Source: Micromonospora sp. C95
GTDB lineage: Bacteria; Actinomycetota; Actinomycetes; Mycobacteriales; Micromonosporaceae
Direction: 5' to 3'
Assembly (NCBI RefSeq): GCF_018070465.1
Contig: NZ_JAGPXT010000005.1
Coordinates: forward strand, 186,001-250,000
Length of the DNA: 64,000 nucleotides
The notes beneath the pieces were generated by a model. The model did not search any database. It was not told the DNA's origin and saw nothing but the letters and a program-made list of their open reading frames with translations. Shown here piece by piece: positions 17,411 through 26,666 of this stretch. Numbering within the stretch: position 1 is the first letter of the stretch; the number at the start of each line of letters is the position of its first letter. The position numbers were made by a program, and so were the translations under genes.

Positions 17411-18031
17411 GTGCCTGCCGCATCGACTCGCGTCCCTCAGCAGGAGCGCAGTCGCGCTACTCGGGCCCGGTTGCTGGAGGCGACCGTCGACTGCCTGGTG
17501 GAGCACGGCTGGTCCGGCACCACCACCACCGTGGTGGCCGCCCGGGCCGGCGTCTCCCGAGGTGCCCAGCTGCACCACTACCCGACCCGGACCGCCCTGG
17601 TGACCGCCGCCGTCGGGCACCTCACCGAACGGCGGGCGATCGAGCTGAGGGCCGAGGCTGACGCCCTGCCGGCCGGCGCCGACCGGCTGGACCGGGTGGT
17701 GGACCTGCTGGCCGCCGCCTTCACCGGACCGCTCTTCGTCGCCGCCCTCGAACTCTGGGTGGCCGCCCGCACCGACGCCGAGCTGCGGGCCGCCCTGCTG
17801 CCGCTGGAAGCCCGGATCGGTCGGGAGATGCACCGACTGACCGTCGAGCTGCTCGGGGTGGACGAGCGGCGCCCCGGCGTACGCGAGGCGGTGCAGGCCA
17901 CCCTGGACCTGCTGCGCGGGCTCGGTGTGGCCAACCTGCTCAGCGACGACTCGACCCGCCGCGCCGCGCTGCTGCACGGCTGGAAGGCCCAGCTGGCGGC
18001 GCTGCTCGCCGGCCCGGAAACCGCACCCTGA
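17411..18031 (+). CDS. TetR-family regulator of the acyl-CoA catabolic operon
   Basis: The 206-residue protein has an N-terminal TetR helix-turn-helix (RARLLEATVDCLVEHGWSGT, then VVAARAGVSRGAQLHHYP) and a helical ligand-binding domain. It starts at GTG 17411 (VPAASTRVPQQERSR), placed just downstream of the AGTCA/TGACT palindrome, and is followed after 11 bp by the next gene on the same strand. It most likely represses its own operon until a pathway acyl-CoA binds. That role is inferred from position. Confidence 0.88.
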   Translation: MPAASTRVPQQERSRATRARLLEATVDCLVEHGWSGTTTTVVAARAGVSRGAQLHHYPTRTALVTAAVGHLTERRAIELRAEADALPAGADRLDRVVDLLAAAFTGPLFVAALELWVAARTDAELRAALLPLEARIGREMHRLTVELLGVDERRPGVREAVQATLDLLRGLGVANLLSDDSTRRAALLHGWKAQLAALLAGPETAP

Positions 18032-18042
18032 CCGGAGGCACC

Positions 18043-18843
18043 ATGGTCGACCTGACCGCCCTGCTCAGCGATCTGGCCACCGAGTCCGAGCAGTTGGACG
18101 CGCTCGTCGCGGCGCTGCCGCCGCAGGAATGGGAGCGGCCCACCCCGGCCGAAGGCTGGACGATCGCCCACCAGATCGCCCACCTGGCCTGGACGGATCA
18201 CGTGGCCCGGCTCGCCGCGACCGACGCCGACGCCTTCTACGCCTCGGTGACCGCCGCACCGGACCCCGGCCGGCTAGTCGACGACGGCGCGGTGGCCTTC
18301 CTCGCCCCGCCCGCCGTCCTGCTCACTCGCTGGCGGGAGGGCCGCTCGGCACTCGCGACAGCCCTCGCCGCCGCCCCCGCCGGAGAGAAGCTGCCCTGGT
18401 ACGGCACCCGCATGTCACCGGCCTCGATGGCGACGGCCCGGATCATGGAGACCTGGGCGCACGGCGAGGACGTGGCCGGGGCGCTCGGCGTCACCCGGCC
18501 CGTCACCGACCGGCTGCGGCACATCGCGTACCTCGGCTTCCGTACCGTCGGGCACAGCTTCGCCGCCCACGGCCGGGCGGTGCCCACGGCGCCGGTCCGG
18601 GTCGAGCTGACGGCACCCGGCGGACAGACCTGGGCCTTCGGCCCGGCGGACGCGACCGACCGGGTGACCGGTCCGGCATTGGACTTCTGCCTGCTGGTTA
18701 CCCGGCGCCGGCACCGCGCCGACACCGCCCTGATCGCCACCGGACCGGTCGCCGACGGGTGGTTGGACGTCGCCCAGGCCTTCGCCGGCCCGCCCGGCAC
18801 CGGCCGCGCTCCCCGAACGACAGCGTCGGGAGCGCAGCCGTGA
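18043..18843 (+). CDS. TIGR03084 family metal-binding protein (DinB/maleylpyruvate isomerase fold)
   Basis: The 266-residue protein is a four-helix DinB-like metalloprotein. The N-terminal half has WTIAHQIAHLAWTDH and a later ETWAHGEDVA, which supply the three histidines expected for metal binding in the mycothiol-dependent isomerase superfamily. The family TIGR03084 is largely actinobacterial and often travels with AtuA-type genes, as here. Its reaction is unknown; a mycothiol- or thiol-linked step is possible. GGAGG sits before the ATG at 18043. Confidence 0.82.
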   Translation: MVDLTALLSDLATESEQLDALVAALPPQEWERPTPAEGWTIAHQIAHLAWTDHVARLAATDADAFYASVTAAPDPGRLVDDGAVAFLAPPAVLLTRWREGRSALATALAAAPAGEKLPWYGTRMSPASMATARIMETWAHGEDVAGALGVTRPVTDRLRHIAYLGFRTVGHSFAAHGRAVPTAPVRVELTAPGGQTWAFGPADATDRVTGPALDFCLLVTRRRHRADTALIATGPVADGWLDVAQAFAGPPGTGRAPRTTASGAQP

Positions 18844-18875
18844 ACGCGCGCGGCGGCGGCCCGGAGGTGCCGCCG

Positions 18876-20588
18876 GTGAGCGACGTGCTGCGGGTCGGCA
18901 ATGCCTCCGGTTTCTACGGGGACCGCTTCTCCGCGTGGCGGGAGATGCTCGACGGCGGCCACCTGGACGTGTTGACCGGGGACTACCTGGCCGAGTTGAC
19001 CATGCTCATCCTGGGCCGGGACCGGATGCGCGACCCCGATCTGGGCTACGCGAAGACGTTCCTCCGGCAACTGGAGGGCTGCCTCGGCACCGCGCTCGAC
19101 CAACGGGTCACGATTGTCACGAACGCCGGTGGGCTCAATCCGGCCGGGCTGGCCGCCGCGATCCGCGCCCTCGCCGACCGGCTCGGGCTGCCGGTCCGGA
19201 TCGGGTACGTCGAGGGCGACGCCCTGACCCGGCCGGACGCGCTGACCGCGAACGCGTACCTCGGTGCGTTCGGCATCGCCGCCTGCCTCGACGCCGGGGC
19301 GGACGTGGTGGTGACCGGCCGGGTCACCGACGCCTCGCTGGTCGTCGGCCCGGCCATCGCCCGGTTCGGCTGGCGGCGCGGCGACCTCGACGCGCTGGCC
19401 GGAGCCACCGTCGCCGGGCACCTGATCGAATGCGGGGCGCAGGTCACCGGCGGCAACTTCAGCTTCTTCACCGAGTTGCCCGACGGCGGACGCCGCCCGG
19501 GTTTTCCGGTCGCCGAGCTGCGCGCGAACGGCTCGGCGGTGATCACGAAGCAGCCCGGCACCGGCGGCGCGGTCACCGTCGAGACGGTCACCGCGCAGTT
19601 GTTGTACGAGGTGGGCGGGCCGGCCTACCTGGGCCCGGACGTGGTGACCCGACTCGACTCGGTCCGGCTGAGCCAGGACGGTCCGGACCGGGTGCTGGTC
19701 AGCGGCACCCGGGGCACCCCGCCACCGGACACCCTCAAGGTTGGCGTCAACAACCTCGGCGGCTTCCGCAACTCGATGACGTTCGTGCTCTGCGGGCTGG
19801 ACATTCCGGCCAAGGCGGCCCTGGTCCGGGAGCAGTTGACAAACACGGTCGGCCCGGACGGGTTGGAGTTCACCCTGGCCCGCACCGACCACCCGGACGC
19901 CGCCGACACCGAAACGGCCAGCGCACTGCTGCACGTACACCTGCGCGACGGTGACCGGACGCGAGCCGGGCGGGCGTTCTCGGCGGCGGCGGTCGAGTTG
20001 GCCCTGGCCTCCTACCCGGGCTGCACCCTGACCACCCTGCCCGGCGACGCCACCCCGTACGGCGTGTTCACCGCCGACGCCGTGCCGCAGGAGGCGGTCG
20101 ACCACGTCGCCGTGCTCCCCGACGGCACCCGGTTGCCGATCGACCCACCGCCGGTGAGCGGGTCGGTCGCCGCCGAACCGCCGACCGAGGTCGCCGGCCC
20201 GGCGGCGACAGGTCCGACCCGGCGGGGCCTGCTTGGTGAGCTGGTGGGTGCCCGATCCGGTGACAAGGGCGGCGACGCGAACCTGGGGGTCTGGGCGCGT
20301 ACCGACGCGACCTGGCCGTGGCTGCGTGGCTGGCTCACGGTGGCCCGGCTGGCGGAGCTGCTGCCGGAGACCGCTCCGTTGACCGTCGAGCGGTACGAAC
20401 TGCCGAACCTGCGCGCCGTCAACTTCGTGATCCGGGGACTGCTCGGTGCCGGGGTGGCCGCCTCCACCCGGTTCGACCCACAGGCCAAGGCTCTCGGTGA
20501 GCTGCTCCGCTCCCGGATCGTCGAGCTGCCGGTCGAGCCGGCGGCCAGCGACGGAGCGGCACCGGTCGACCGGGAGGTGCGGCCGTGA
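18876..20588 (+). CDS. AtuA-family protein (acyclic terpene utilisation, DUF1446)
   Basis: The 570-residue protein has the long N-terminal DUF1446 domain (VLRVGNASGFYGDR, VTNAGGLNPAGLA, DVVVTGRVTDASLVVGP, ECGAQVTGGNF) and the small C-terminal AtuA-like domain (GLLGELVGARSGDKGGDANLG). In Pseudomonas, AtuA is needed for citronellol/geraniol use, but its reaction is not established. The start chosen, GTG 18876, has GGAGG 8 bases upstream; GTG 18840, overlapping the previous stop as GTGA, is the alternative. It ends in a GTGA overlap with the dehydrogenase gene. Confidence 0.85.
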   Translation: MSDVLRVGNASGFYGDRFSAWREMLDGGHLDVLTGDYLAELTMLILGRDRMRDPDLGYAKTFLRQLEGCLGTALDQRVTIVTNAGGLNPAGLAAAIRALADRLGLPVRIGYVEGDALTRPDALTANAYLGAFGIAACLDAGADVVVTGRVTDASLVVGPAIARFGWRRGDLDALAGATVAGHLIECGAQVTGGNFSFFTELPDGGRRPGFPVAELRANGSAVITKQPGTGGAVTVETVTAQLLYEVGGPAYLGPDVVTRLDSVRLSQDGPDRVLVSGTRGTPPPDTLKVGVNNLGGFRNSMTFVLCGLDIPAKAALVREQLTNTVGPDGLEFTLARTDHPDAADTETASALLHVHLRDGDRTRAGRAFSAAAVELALASYPGCTLTTLPGDATPYGVFTADAVPQEAVDHVAVLPDGTRLPIDPPPVSGSVAAEPPTEVAGPAATGPTRRGLLGELVGARSGDKGGDANLGVWARTDATWPWLRGWLTVARLAELLPETAPLTVERYELPNLRAVNFVIRGLLGAGVAASTRFDPQAKALGELLRSRIVELPVEPAASDGAAPVDREVRP

Positions 20589-21793
20589 CGATCGTGGACA
20601 CTCCCGAGCGGCGGCAGTTGCGGGAGCTGACCCGCGCCTTCGTCACCCGGGAGGTGCTGCCGCACCTGGACGACTGGGAGCGGGCCGGCGAAGTGCCTCG
20701 CGAGCTGCACGCGACCGCCGCGAAGATCGGTCTGCTCGGCATCGGCTTTCCGGAGTCGGTCGGCGGCAGCGGCGGCGATCTGCTCGACTCGATCATCGTC
20801 ACCGAGGAGATCATCCGTTCCGGTGGCTCGTCGGGGCTGGTGGCCGCCCTCTTCACGCACGGCATCGCGCTGCCGCACATGGTCGCCGCAGCCGGCGCCG
20901 GGTCGGGCGGCAGGCTCCCCAGGCGATCCGACGCCCCCGGAAGCGTCGACCCGACCGGCCGGGAGCACGACCTGATCGACCGGTACGTCCGGCCGACGCT
21001 CGCCGGTTCGATGATCGGCGCGCTGGCCATCACCGAGCCCGACGGCGGCTCGGACGTCGCGGGCATCCGCACCCACGCCCGCCTCGACGGCGAGCACTAC
21101 GTGGTCAACGGCGCGAAGACCTACATCACCAGCGGAGTCCGGGCGGACTTCGTGACCACCGCGGTCCGCACCGGCGTGCCGGGCAGCGGGACGCTGAGCC
21201 TGCTGGTAATCGACAAGGGAACGCCCGGCTTCACCGTCGGCCGACGGCTGGACAAGCTCGGCTGGCACTGCTCGGACACCGCCGAACTCTCCTTCGTCGA
21301 CGTACGGGTGCCGGTGGCGAACCGGATCGGCGAGGAGGACACCGGCTTCCTCGCGATCATGCAGCAGTTCGCGGCCGAGCGCCTCTCCCTGGCCACCCAG
21401 GCGTACGCCATCGCGCAGCGCTGCGTCGAGCTGGCCGTCACCTGGTGCCGCGACCGGTCCACCTTCGGCCGGCCGTTGGCGAGCCGGCAGTTGGTCCGGC
21501 ACCGGCTGGCCGAGATGCACACCCGGGCCGAGGCCGCCCGGGCGTACGTGCACCAGGTGGCCGCCCGGGTGGCTGCGGGTGAGCCGGTGGTGACCGAGGT
21601 GGCGATGGCGAAGAACGTGGCGGTCTCGGCCGCCGACCGGGTCGTCGACCAGGCCCTGCAACTGCACGGCGGCTTCGGCTACCTGCGCGACGCCGAGGTG
21701 GAGCGGCACTACCGCGACGCCCGGATCCTCGGCATCGGCGGCGGCACCACCGAGATCATGAACGAGATCATCGCGAAGGGAATGGGCCTTTGA
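20585..21793 (+). CDS. Acyl-CoA dehydrogenase (isovaleryl/citronellyl-CoA type)
   Basis: FAD enzyme of 402 residues that introduces the alpha,beta double bond. Signatures include ITEPDGGSDVAGI (FAD/substrate loop), the FGRPLASRQ region and a C-terminal GGTTEIMNEII. There is no Glu at the usual medium-chain position; instead AERLSL carries a glutamate where isovaleryl-CoA dehydrogenase has its catalytic base, which suggests a branched substrate. Around residues 105-125 an extra Gly/Pro/Arg/Asp-rich stretch (GSGGRLPRRSDAPGS) interrupts the normal fold alignment. It starts with GTG overlapping the AtuA stop and overlaps the next gene by TTGA. Confidence 0.9.
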   Translation: MTIVDTPERRQLRELTRAFVTREVLPHLDDWERAGEVPRELHATAAKIGLLGIGFPESVGGSGGDLLDSIIVTEEIIRSGGSSGLVAALFTHGIALPHMVAAAGAGSGGRLPRRSDAPGSVDPTGREHDLIDRYVRPTLAGSMIGALAITEPDGGSDVAGIRTHARLDGEHYVVNGAKTYITSGVRADFVTTAVRTGVPGSGTLSLLVIDKGTPGFTVGRRLDKLGWHCSDTAELSFVDVRVPVANRIGEEDTGFLAIMQQFAAERLSLATQAYAIAQRCVELAVTWCRDRSTFGRPLASRQLVRHRLAEMHTRAEAARAYVHQVAARVAAGEPVVTEVAMAKNVAVSAADRVVDQALQLHGGFGYLRDAEVERHYRDARILGIGGGTTEIMNEIIAKGMGL

Positions 21794-23391
21794 GCACGCT
21801 CGACACCGCGATCGACAGATCCTCGCCGACCTTCCACGCGAACCGCGGCGCGCTGCTGGACAGCCTCGCCGAGCTGGACGCCGCGCTCGACACCGCCCGG
21901 GCCGGCGGCGGCGAGAAGTACGTGACCCGGCACCACAAGCGCGGCAAGCTGCTCCCCCGCGAGCGCATCGAGTTGCTGGTGGACCAGGACAGCCCGTTCC
22001 TCGAACTGTCGCCGGTCGCCGCGTACGGCACCGATTTTCCGGTCGGGGCCAGCGTGGTGACCGGGATCGGCGTGGTCGAGGGCGTGGAGTGCCTGGTCGT
22101 CGCGAACGATCCGACGGTACGCGGTGGCGCGGTGAACCCGTGGTCGCTGGCGAAGACCCGGCGGGCCGGCGAGATCGCCCTGGCCAACCGGTTGCCGATG
22201 GTGAACCTGGTCGAGTCGGCCGGCGCGGACCTGCCCAGCCAGGCGGAGATCTTCATTCCGGGTGGCCGGGTGTTCCGCGACCTGACCCGGCTCTCGGCCG
22301 AGAAGATCCCCACGGTCAGCGTCGTCTTCGGCAACGCCACCGCCGGTGGCGCGTACGTGCCCGGGATGTCCGACTACACGATCATGATCCGGGACCGCTC
22401 GCAGGTCTACCTGGCCGGGCCGCCGCTGGTGAAGATGGCCACCGGTGAGGACGCCGACGACGAGTCGTTGGGCGGCGCGGCCATGCACGCCACCAGGTCC
22501 GGCCTGGCCGACTTCCTCGCCACCGACGAGCGCGACGGCATCCGGCTGGCCCGACAGTGCGTACGCCGGCTCAACTGGCGCAAGCGGGGTCCGGCACCGC
22601 GCAACCCGATGCCGCGACCGCCGAAGTACGACCCGGAGGAACTGCTCGGCATCGCCAGCGCCGACCTCAGGGTGCCGTTCGATCCGCGCGAGGTGCTCGC
22701 CCGGGTGCTCGACGGCAGCGAGTTCGACGAGTTCAAGCCGGCCTACGGCACCGCGCTGGTCACCGGCTGGGGTGAGCTGCACGGTTATCCGGTCGGTGTG
22801 CTGGCCAACGCCCGGGGCGTGCTGTTCAGCGAGGAGGCGCAGAAGGCGACGCAGTTCATCCAGCTCGCCAACGCCACCGACACCCCGCTGATCTTCCTGC
22901 AGAACACCACCGGCTACATGGTCGGCACCTCCTACGAGCAGCGCGGCATCATCAAGCACGGCGCGTTGATGATCAATGCGGTGTCGAACTCGACGGTGCC
23001 GCATCTGACGGTGAACCTGGGCGCCTCGTACGGCGCGGGCAACTACGGCATGTGTGGCCGGGCGTACGAGCCGAGGTTCCTGTTCACCTGGCCCAACGCC
23101 AGGTCGGCGGTGATGGGACCGGCGCAGTTGGCCGGGGTGCTGTCCATCGTGGCCCGACAGGCCGCCGCCGCCCGGGGCCGCGAGTTCGACGAGGACTCCG
23201 ACGCGGCCATGCGGATGATGGTCGAGCAGCAGATCGAGTCCCAGTCCGGCGCGCTGTTCCTCTCCGGTCGGCTCTACGACGACGGGGTGATCGACCCCCG
23301 GGACACCCGTACCGTCCTCGGCCTCTGCCTGTCGGCCATCCACAGCGGACCGGTGCAGGGCGCCGACGGCTTCGGCATCTTCCGATTGTGA
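21790..23391 (+). CDS. Acyl-CoA carboxylase, carboxyltransferase (beta) subunit
   Basis: The 533-residue protein has two crotonase-like halves: the N-terminal acyl-CoA-binding half with LVESAGADLPSQ and GNATAGGAYVPGM, and the C-terminal carboxybiotin half with FLQNTTGYMVGT and NLGASYGAGNYGM. It resembles methylcrotonyl- and geranyl-CoA carboxylase beta chains (LiuB/AtuC) more than propionyl-CoA carboxylases. The start is a TTG overlapping the dehydrogenase stop, with AAGGGA upstream. It works with the biotin-carrying subunit encoded 58 bp downstream. Confidence 0.92.
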   Translation: MSTLDTAIDRSSPTFHANRGALLDSLAELDAALDTARAGGGEKYVTRHHKRGKLLPRERIELLVDQDSPFLELSPVAAYGTDFPVGASVVTGIGVVEGVECLVVANDPTVRGGAVNPWSLAKTRRAGEIALANRLPMVNLVESAGADLPSQAEIFIPGGRVFRDLTRLSAEKIPTVSVVFGNATAGGAYVPGMSDYTIMIRDRSQVYLAGPPLVKMATGEDADDESLGGAAMHATRSGLADFLATDERDGIRLARQCVRRLNWRKRGPAPRNPMPRPPKYDPEELLGIASADLRVPFDPREVLARVLDGSEFDEFKPAYGTALVTGWGELHGYPVGVLANARGVLFSEEAQKATQFIQLANATDTPLIFLQNTTGYMVGTSYEQRGIIKHGALMINAVSNSTVPHLTVNLGASYGAGNYGMCGRAYEPRFLFTWPNARSAVMGPAQLAGVLSIVARQAAAARGREFDEDSDAAMRMMVEQQIESQSGALFLSGRLYDDGVIDPRDTRTVLGLCLSAIHSGPVQGADGFGIFRL

Positions 23392-23440
23392 GCGCGAGGA
23401 ACGCAGCGAAGCGGAGTCCCGCAGTCGCGAACGAAGGGAG
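23392..23440 (+). repeat. REP-like intergenic element between carboxylase genes
   Basis: The 49 bases after the beta-subunit stop read GCGCGAGGAACGCAGCGAAG and continue CGGAGTCCCGCAGTCGCGAA up to the ribosome site of the alpha gene. I recall close variants as dispersed intergenic repeats in Micromonospora and Salinispora. Within this operon it is the only real gap between structural genes after AtuA. Confidence 0.5.
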
Positions 23441-23449
23441 ACACAGCAG

Positions 23450-25465
23450 GTGATTCGCAAGCTGCTGGTCGCGAACCGGGGGGAGATCGCCCGCCGGGTC
23501 TTCGCCACCTGCCGGGCACTCGGGATCGAGACGGTCGCCGTGCACTCCGACGCGGACGCCGACGCGCCCTTCGTCGCCGAGGCCGACCAGGCCGTCCGGC
23601 TGCCCGGAAACACCCCTGCGGAGACGTATCTGCGGATCGACCTGATCCTGGATGCGGCCCGCCGCTGTGGCGCGGACGCCGTCCATCCCGGCTACGGATT
23701 CCTCGCCGAGAACGCCGAGTTCGCCACGGCGGTCGTCGACGCGGGCCTGACCTGGGTCGGCCCACCCGCGAAGGCGATCGCCGCGATGGGTGACAAGCTG
23801 GCCGCCAAGGCGCTGCTCGCCGAGGCCGGCGTACCGATGCTGCCCACCTGGACCGACCCGGGGCAGGTGGGCCGCTTCCCGGTGCTGGTGAAGGCGTCCG
23901 CCGGGGGCGGCGGGCGTGGCATGCGGGTGGTCCGCGACGCCGCCGGACTCGCCGAGGCCGTCGCGGGCGCGCGCCGCGAGGCGGCGTCGGCGTTCGGCGA
24001 CGACACGGTCTTCATCGAGCGGTACGTCGAACGGGGCCGGCACGTCGAGGTGCAGATCTTCGGCGACAGCTTCGGGACGGTGGTGGCACTCGGCGCGCGG
24101 GACTGCTCGATCCAGCGCCGGCACCAGAAGATCGTCGAGGAGGCACCCGGCGCGCTGGCCGACGAGGCGCGGGAGCGGCTGCACGAGGCGGCGGTGGCCG
24201 CCGGACGAGCCGTCGACTACGTCGGGGCCGGTACGGTCGAGTTCCTGCTCGCACCCGACGGGGAGATCCACTTTCTGGAGATGAACACCCGCCTCCAGGT
24301 GGAGCATCCGGTCACCGAATTGACCACCGGGCTGGACCTGGTACGGCTGCAACTGCTTGTCGCCGAGGGCCTGCCGCTGCCACTGGCCGCGACGCCACCG
24401 GCCACCGGACACGCGATCGAGGTACGCCTCTGCGCCGAGGAGCCCGCGCACGGGTACCGACCGGCGACCGGCACCCTGCACCGATTCGCCCTGCCCGGCG
24501 TGGCGGTCGAGTTCGGGCCGCTTGCCGCGCCCGGCCTGCGGCTGGACTCCGGCGTGGTCGACGGGTCGGCGGTGAGCGTCCACTACGACTCGATGCTCGC
24601 CAAGGTGATCGCCTGGGCGCCCACCCGCACGGAGGCGGCCCGCGCCCTGGCCGGTGCGCTGGCCCGCGCCGAACTGCACGGCGTGGCCACCAACCGGGAT
24701 CTGCTGGTCCGCGTCCTGCGCAGCCCGGAGTTCGCCGCCGTCGACGTCGACACCGGCTTCCTGGACCGGCACCCTGGGGTGTTCGAGCCGATCCTGCCCG
24801 CCGCCGAGGTGCCCCTGGTCGCACTGGCCGCCGCGCTGGCGTCGGCCGCCGCTCGCCGGACGACCGCCCCGGTGCTGGCCGGCCTGCCCTCGGGCTGGCG
24901 CAATGTGCCCGCCTTGCCGCAGGTCATCCGATTCGCCGGCCCGGACGGCGACGCAATCGAGATCCGCTACCGGCTCGACCGCTCGGGCAGCCTCGCCGAA
25001 TGGTCGGTCTCCCCCGCCGCCTCCGCGAGCCCGGAGGGCGACACCGGCCCGGCGACGCCGGCCGTCGCGTTGGTCGAGGCGTACCCGGAGCGCGTCGTGC
25101 TCGATGTCGACGGGGTGCGGCGGGCCTACCGCGTACACCGGGTGGGGTCGCAGTTCTTCGTGGACGGCCCGAAGGGGGCGGCGGACCTGACCGAGTTACC
25201 GCGTTTCCCGCTGCCCACCGCGGAGCTGGCCGCCGGATCGCTGCTCGCGCCGCTGCCCGGCACGGTGGCCCGGGTGCACGTCGAGGTCGGTCAGCGGGTG
25301 GCCGCCGGTGACCTGCTGCTGACCCTGGAAGCGATGAAGCTGGAACATCCCGTGCTCGCCCCCACCGACGGTCTGGTCACCGAGCTTCCGGTGCCGACCG
25401 GCGGTCAGGTCGACACGGCCGCCGTGCTGGCCGTGGTCACCCCCGACGAGGAGTCGCCGTCATGA
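23450..25465 (+). CDS. Acyl-CoA carboxylase, biotin carboxylase/BCCP (alpha) subunit
   Basis: The 671-residue protein begins with biotin carboxylase (MIRKLLVANRGEIARRVFAT; ATP-grasp with KASAGGGGRGMRVV and EMNTRLQVEHPVTE) and ends with a biotinyl domain whose attachment lysine is in LEAMKLEHP near residue 628. It carboxylates its own biotin with bicarbonate and ATP for the beta subunit. The GTG at 23450 has GAAGGGAG upstream. It overlaps the following dehydrogenase gene by ATGA. The domain order matches MccA/AtuF. Confidence 0.94.
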   Translation: MIRKLLVANRGEIARRVFATCRALGIETVAVHSDADADAPFVAEADQAVRLPGNTPAETYLRIDLILDAARRCGADAVHPGYGFLAENAEFATAVVDAGLTWVGPPAKAIAAMGDKLAAKALLAEAGVPMLPTWTDPGQVGRFPVLVKASAGGGGRGMRVVRDAAGLAEAVAGARREAASAFGDDTVFIERYVERGRHVEVQIFGDSFGTVVALGARDCSIQRRHQKIVEEAPGALADEARERLHEAAVAAGRAVDYVGAGTVEFLLAPDGEIHFLEMNTRLQVEHPVTELTTGLDLVRLQLLVAEGLPLPLAATPPATGHAIEVRLCAEEPAHGYRPATGTLHRFALPGVAVEFGPLAAPGLRLDSGVVDGSAVSVHYDSMLAKVIAWAPTRTEAARALAGALARAELHGVATNRDLLVRVLRSPEFAAVDVDTGFLDRHPGVFEPILPAAEVPLVALAAALASAAARRTTAPVLAGLPSGWRNVPALPQVIRFAGPDGDAIEIRYRLDRSGSLAEWSVSPAASASPEGDTGPATPAVALVEAYPERVVLDVDGVRRAYRVHRVGSQFFVDGPKGAADLTELPRFPLPTAELAAGSLLAPLPGTVARVHVEVGQRVAAGDLLLTLEAMKLEHPVLAPTDGLVTELPVPTGGQVDTAAVLAVVTPDEESPS

Positions 25466-26652
25466 ACTTCGACCTCACCCCCGAGCAGGACCAGCTCCGT
25501 GACGCCGTGCGGGCGTTGGGCCGGCGGTACGGCCACCGGTACTTCGTGGACAAGGCGAAGGCCGGCGAGCACACCACCGAGCTTTGGCAGGAGGCCGGCC
25601 AGCTCGGCTACCTGGGCGTCAACATCCCCACCGAGTACGGCGGCGGCGGAGGCGGCATCACCGAGCTGGCCATCGTCTGCGAGGAGCTGGCGGCGGCCGG
25701 CTGCCCGCTGCTGCTGCTCGTCGTCTCGCCCGCCATCGCGGCCACCGTCATCAATCGGCACGGCACCGAGGAGCAGCGCAAACGCCACCTGCCGGGCCTC
25801 GCCGACGGCTCCCAGAAGATCGTCTTCGCGATCACCGAGCCGGAGGCCGGCTCGAACTTCCACCGCCTGGGCACGGTGGCCCGCCGCGACGGCGACGACT
25901 GGGTGCTCTCCGGCCGCAAGTGCTACATCTCCGGCGTCGACGAGGCCGGGCACGTCCTGGTGGTGGCCCGCGTCGCAGTCGGTGACGGCGGTACCGGCCC
26001 GGGGGAGGCGGCGCCGCAGAAGCTGAAGCCCGCACTGTTCATCGTGCCGACCGATGCGGCGGGGCTGACCCGATCCATGCTGGACATGGAGATCGTCTCC
26101 CCGGAGAACCAGTTCCTGCTCTACCTGGACGACGTCCGGCTGCCCGCAGACGCGCTTGTCGGTGAGTCGCTGGACGCCGGCCTACCCGCCCTGTTCGCCG
26201 GGCTCAACCCGGAACGCATCACGGTCGCCGCCATGGGCGCCGGCACCGGCCGGTACGCCATCGAACGCGCCTCCGGGTACACCGCCACCCGTTCGGTGTG
26301 GGGCGGCCGGACGATCGGCTCCCACCAGGGCGTCGCACATCCCCTCGCCCACGCGGCCGTCCAGGTCGAGCTGGCCCGGCTGATGATTCAGAAGGCGGCG
26401 GCGCTCTACGACGCCGGACGCGACCTGGAGGCTGGTGTCTCCGGGAACATGGCCAAGTACGCGGCCGGCGAGGCCGCCGCCCTCGCCGTGGACACCGCCG
26501 TGCAGGCGCTCGGCGGCGCCGGCATGACCACCGAGTACGGCGTGGCCACCCTGCTCGGTGCGGTACGGGCCGGCCGGATCGCCCCGGTCAGCCGGGAGAT
26601 GATCCTCAACTTCGTCGCCCAACACGTCCTCGGCCAGGACAAGTCCTACTGA
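25462..26652 (+). CDS. Acyl-CoA dehydrogenase, second paralogue of the operon
   Basis: The 396-residue enzyme shows ITEPEAGSNFHRLGT (FAD/substrate loop) and the C-terminal ALGGAGMTTEYGVATLLGAVRAGRIAPVS. It is only distantly like the first dehydrogenase of this operon, so the two probably act on different chain intermediates. In NPERITVA an ER pair sits at the position of the isovaleryl-type catalytic glutamate. Its ATG overlaps the carboxylase stop. This is the last gene of the operon, and a stem-loop follows at 26667-26718. Confidence 0.9.
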   Translation: MNFDLTPEQDQLRDAVRALGRRYGHRYFVDKAKAGEHTTELWQEAGQLGYLGVNIPTEYGGGGGGITELAIVCEELAAAGCPLLLLVVSPAIAATVINRHGTEEQRKRHLPGLADGSQKIVFAITEPEAGSNFHRLGTVARRDGDDWVLSGRKCYISGVDEAGHVLVVARVAVGDGGTGPGEAAPQKLKPALFIVPTDAAGLTRSMLDMEIVSPENQFLLYLDDVRLPADALVGESLDAGLPALFAGLNPERITVAAMGAGTGRYAIERASGYTATRSVWGGRTIGSHQGVAHPLAHAAVQVELARLMIQKAAALYDAGRDLEAGVSGNMAKYAAGEAAALAVDTAVQALGGAGMTTEYGVATLLGAVRAGRIAPVSREMILNFVAQHVLGQDKSY

Positions 26653-26666
26653 CGCGATCATCACGA

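Noticed and set aside
18237..20105. A minus-strand reading frame of 622 codons across the AtuA gene
   Set aside because: Shadow frame produced by high GC3; composition is low-complexity Gly/Arg/Val and the plus strand encodes recognised families.
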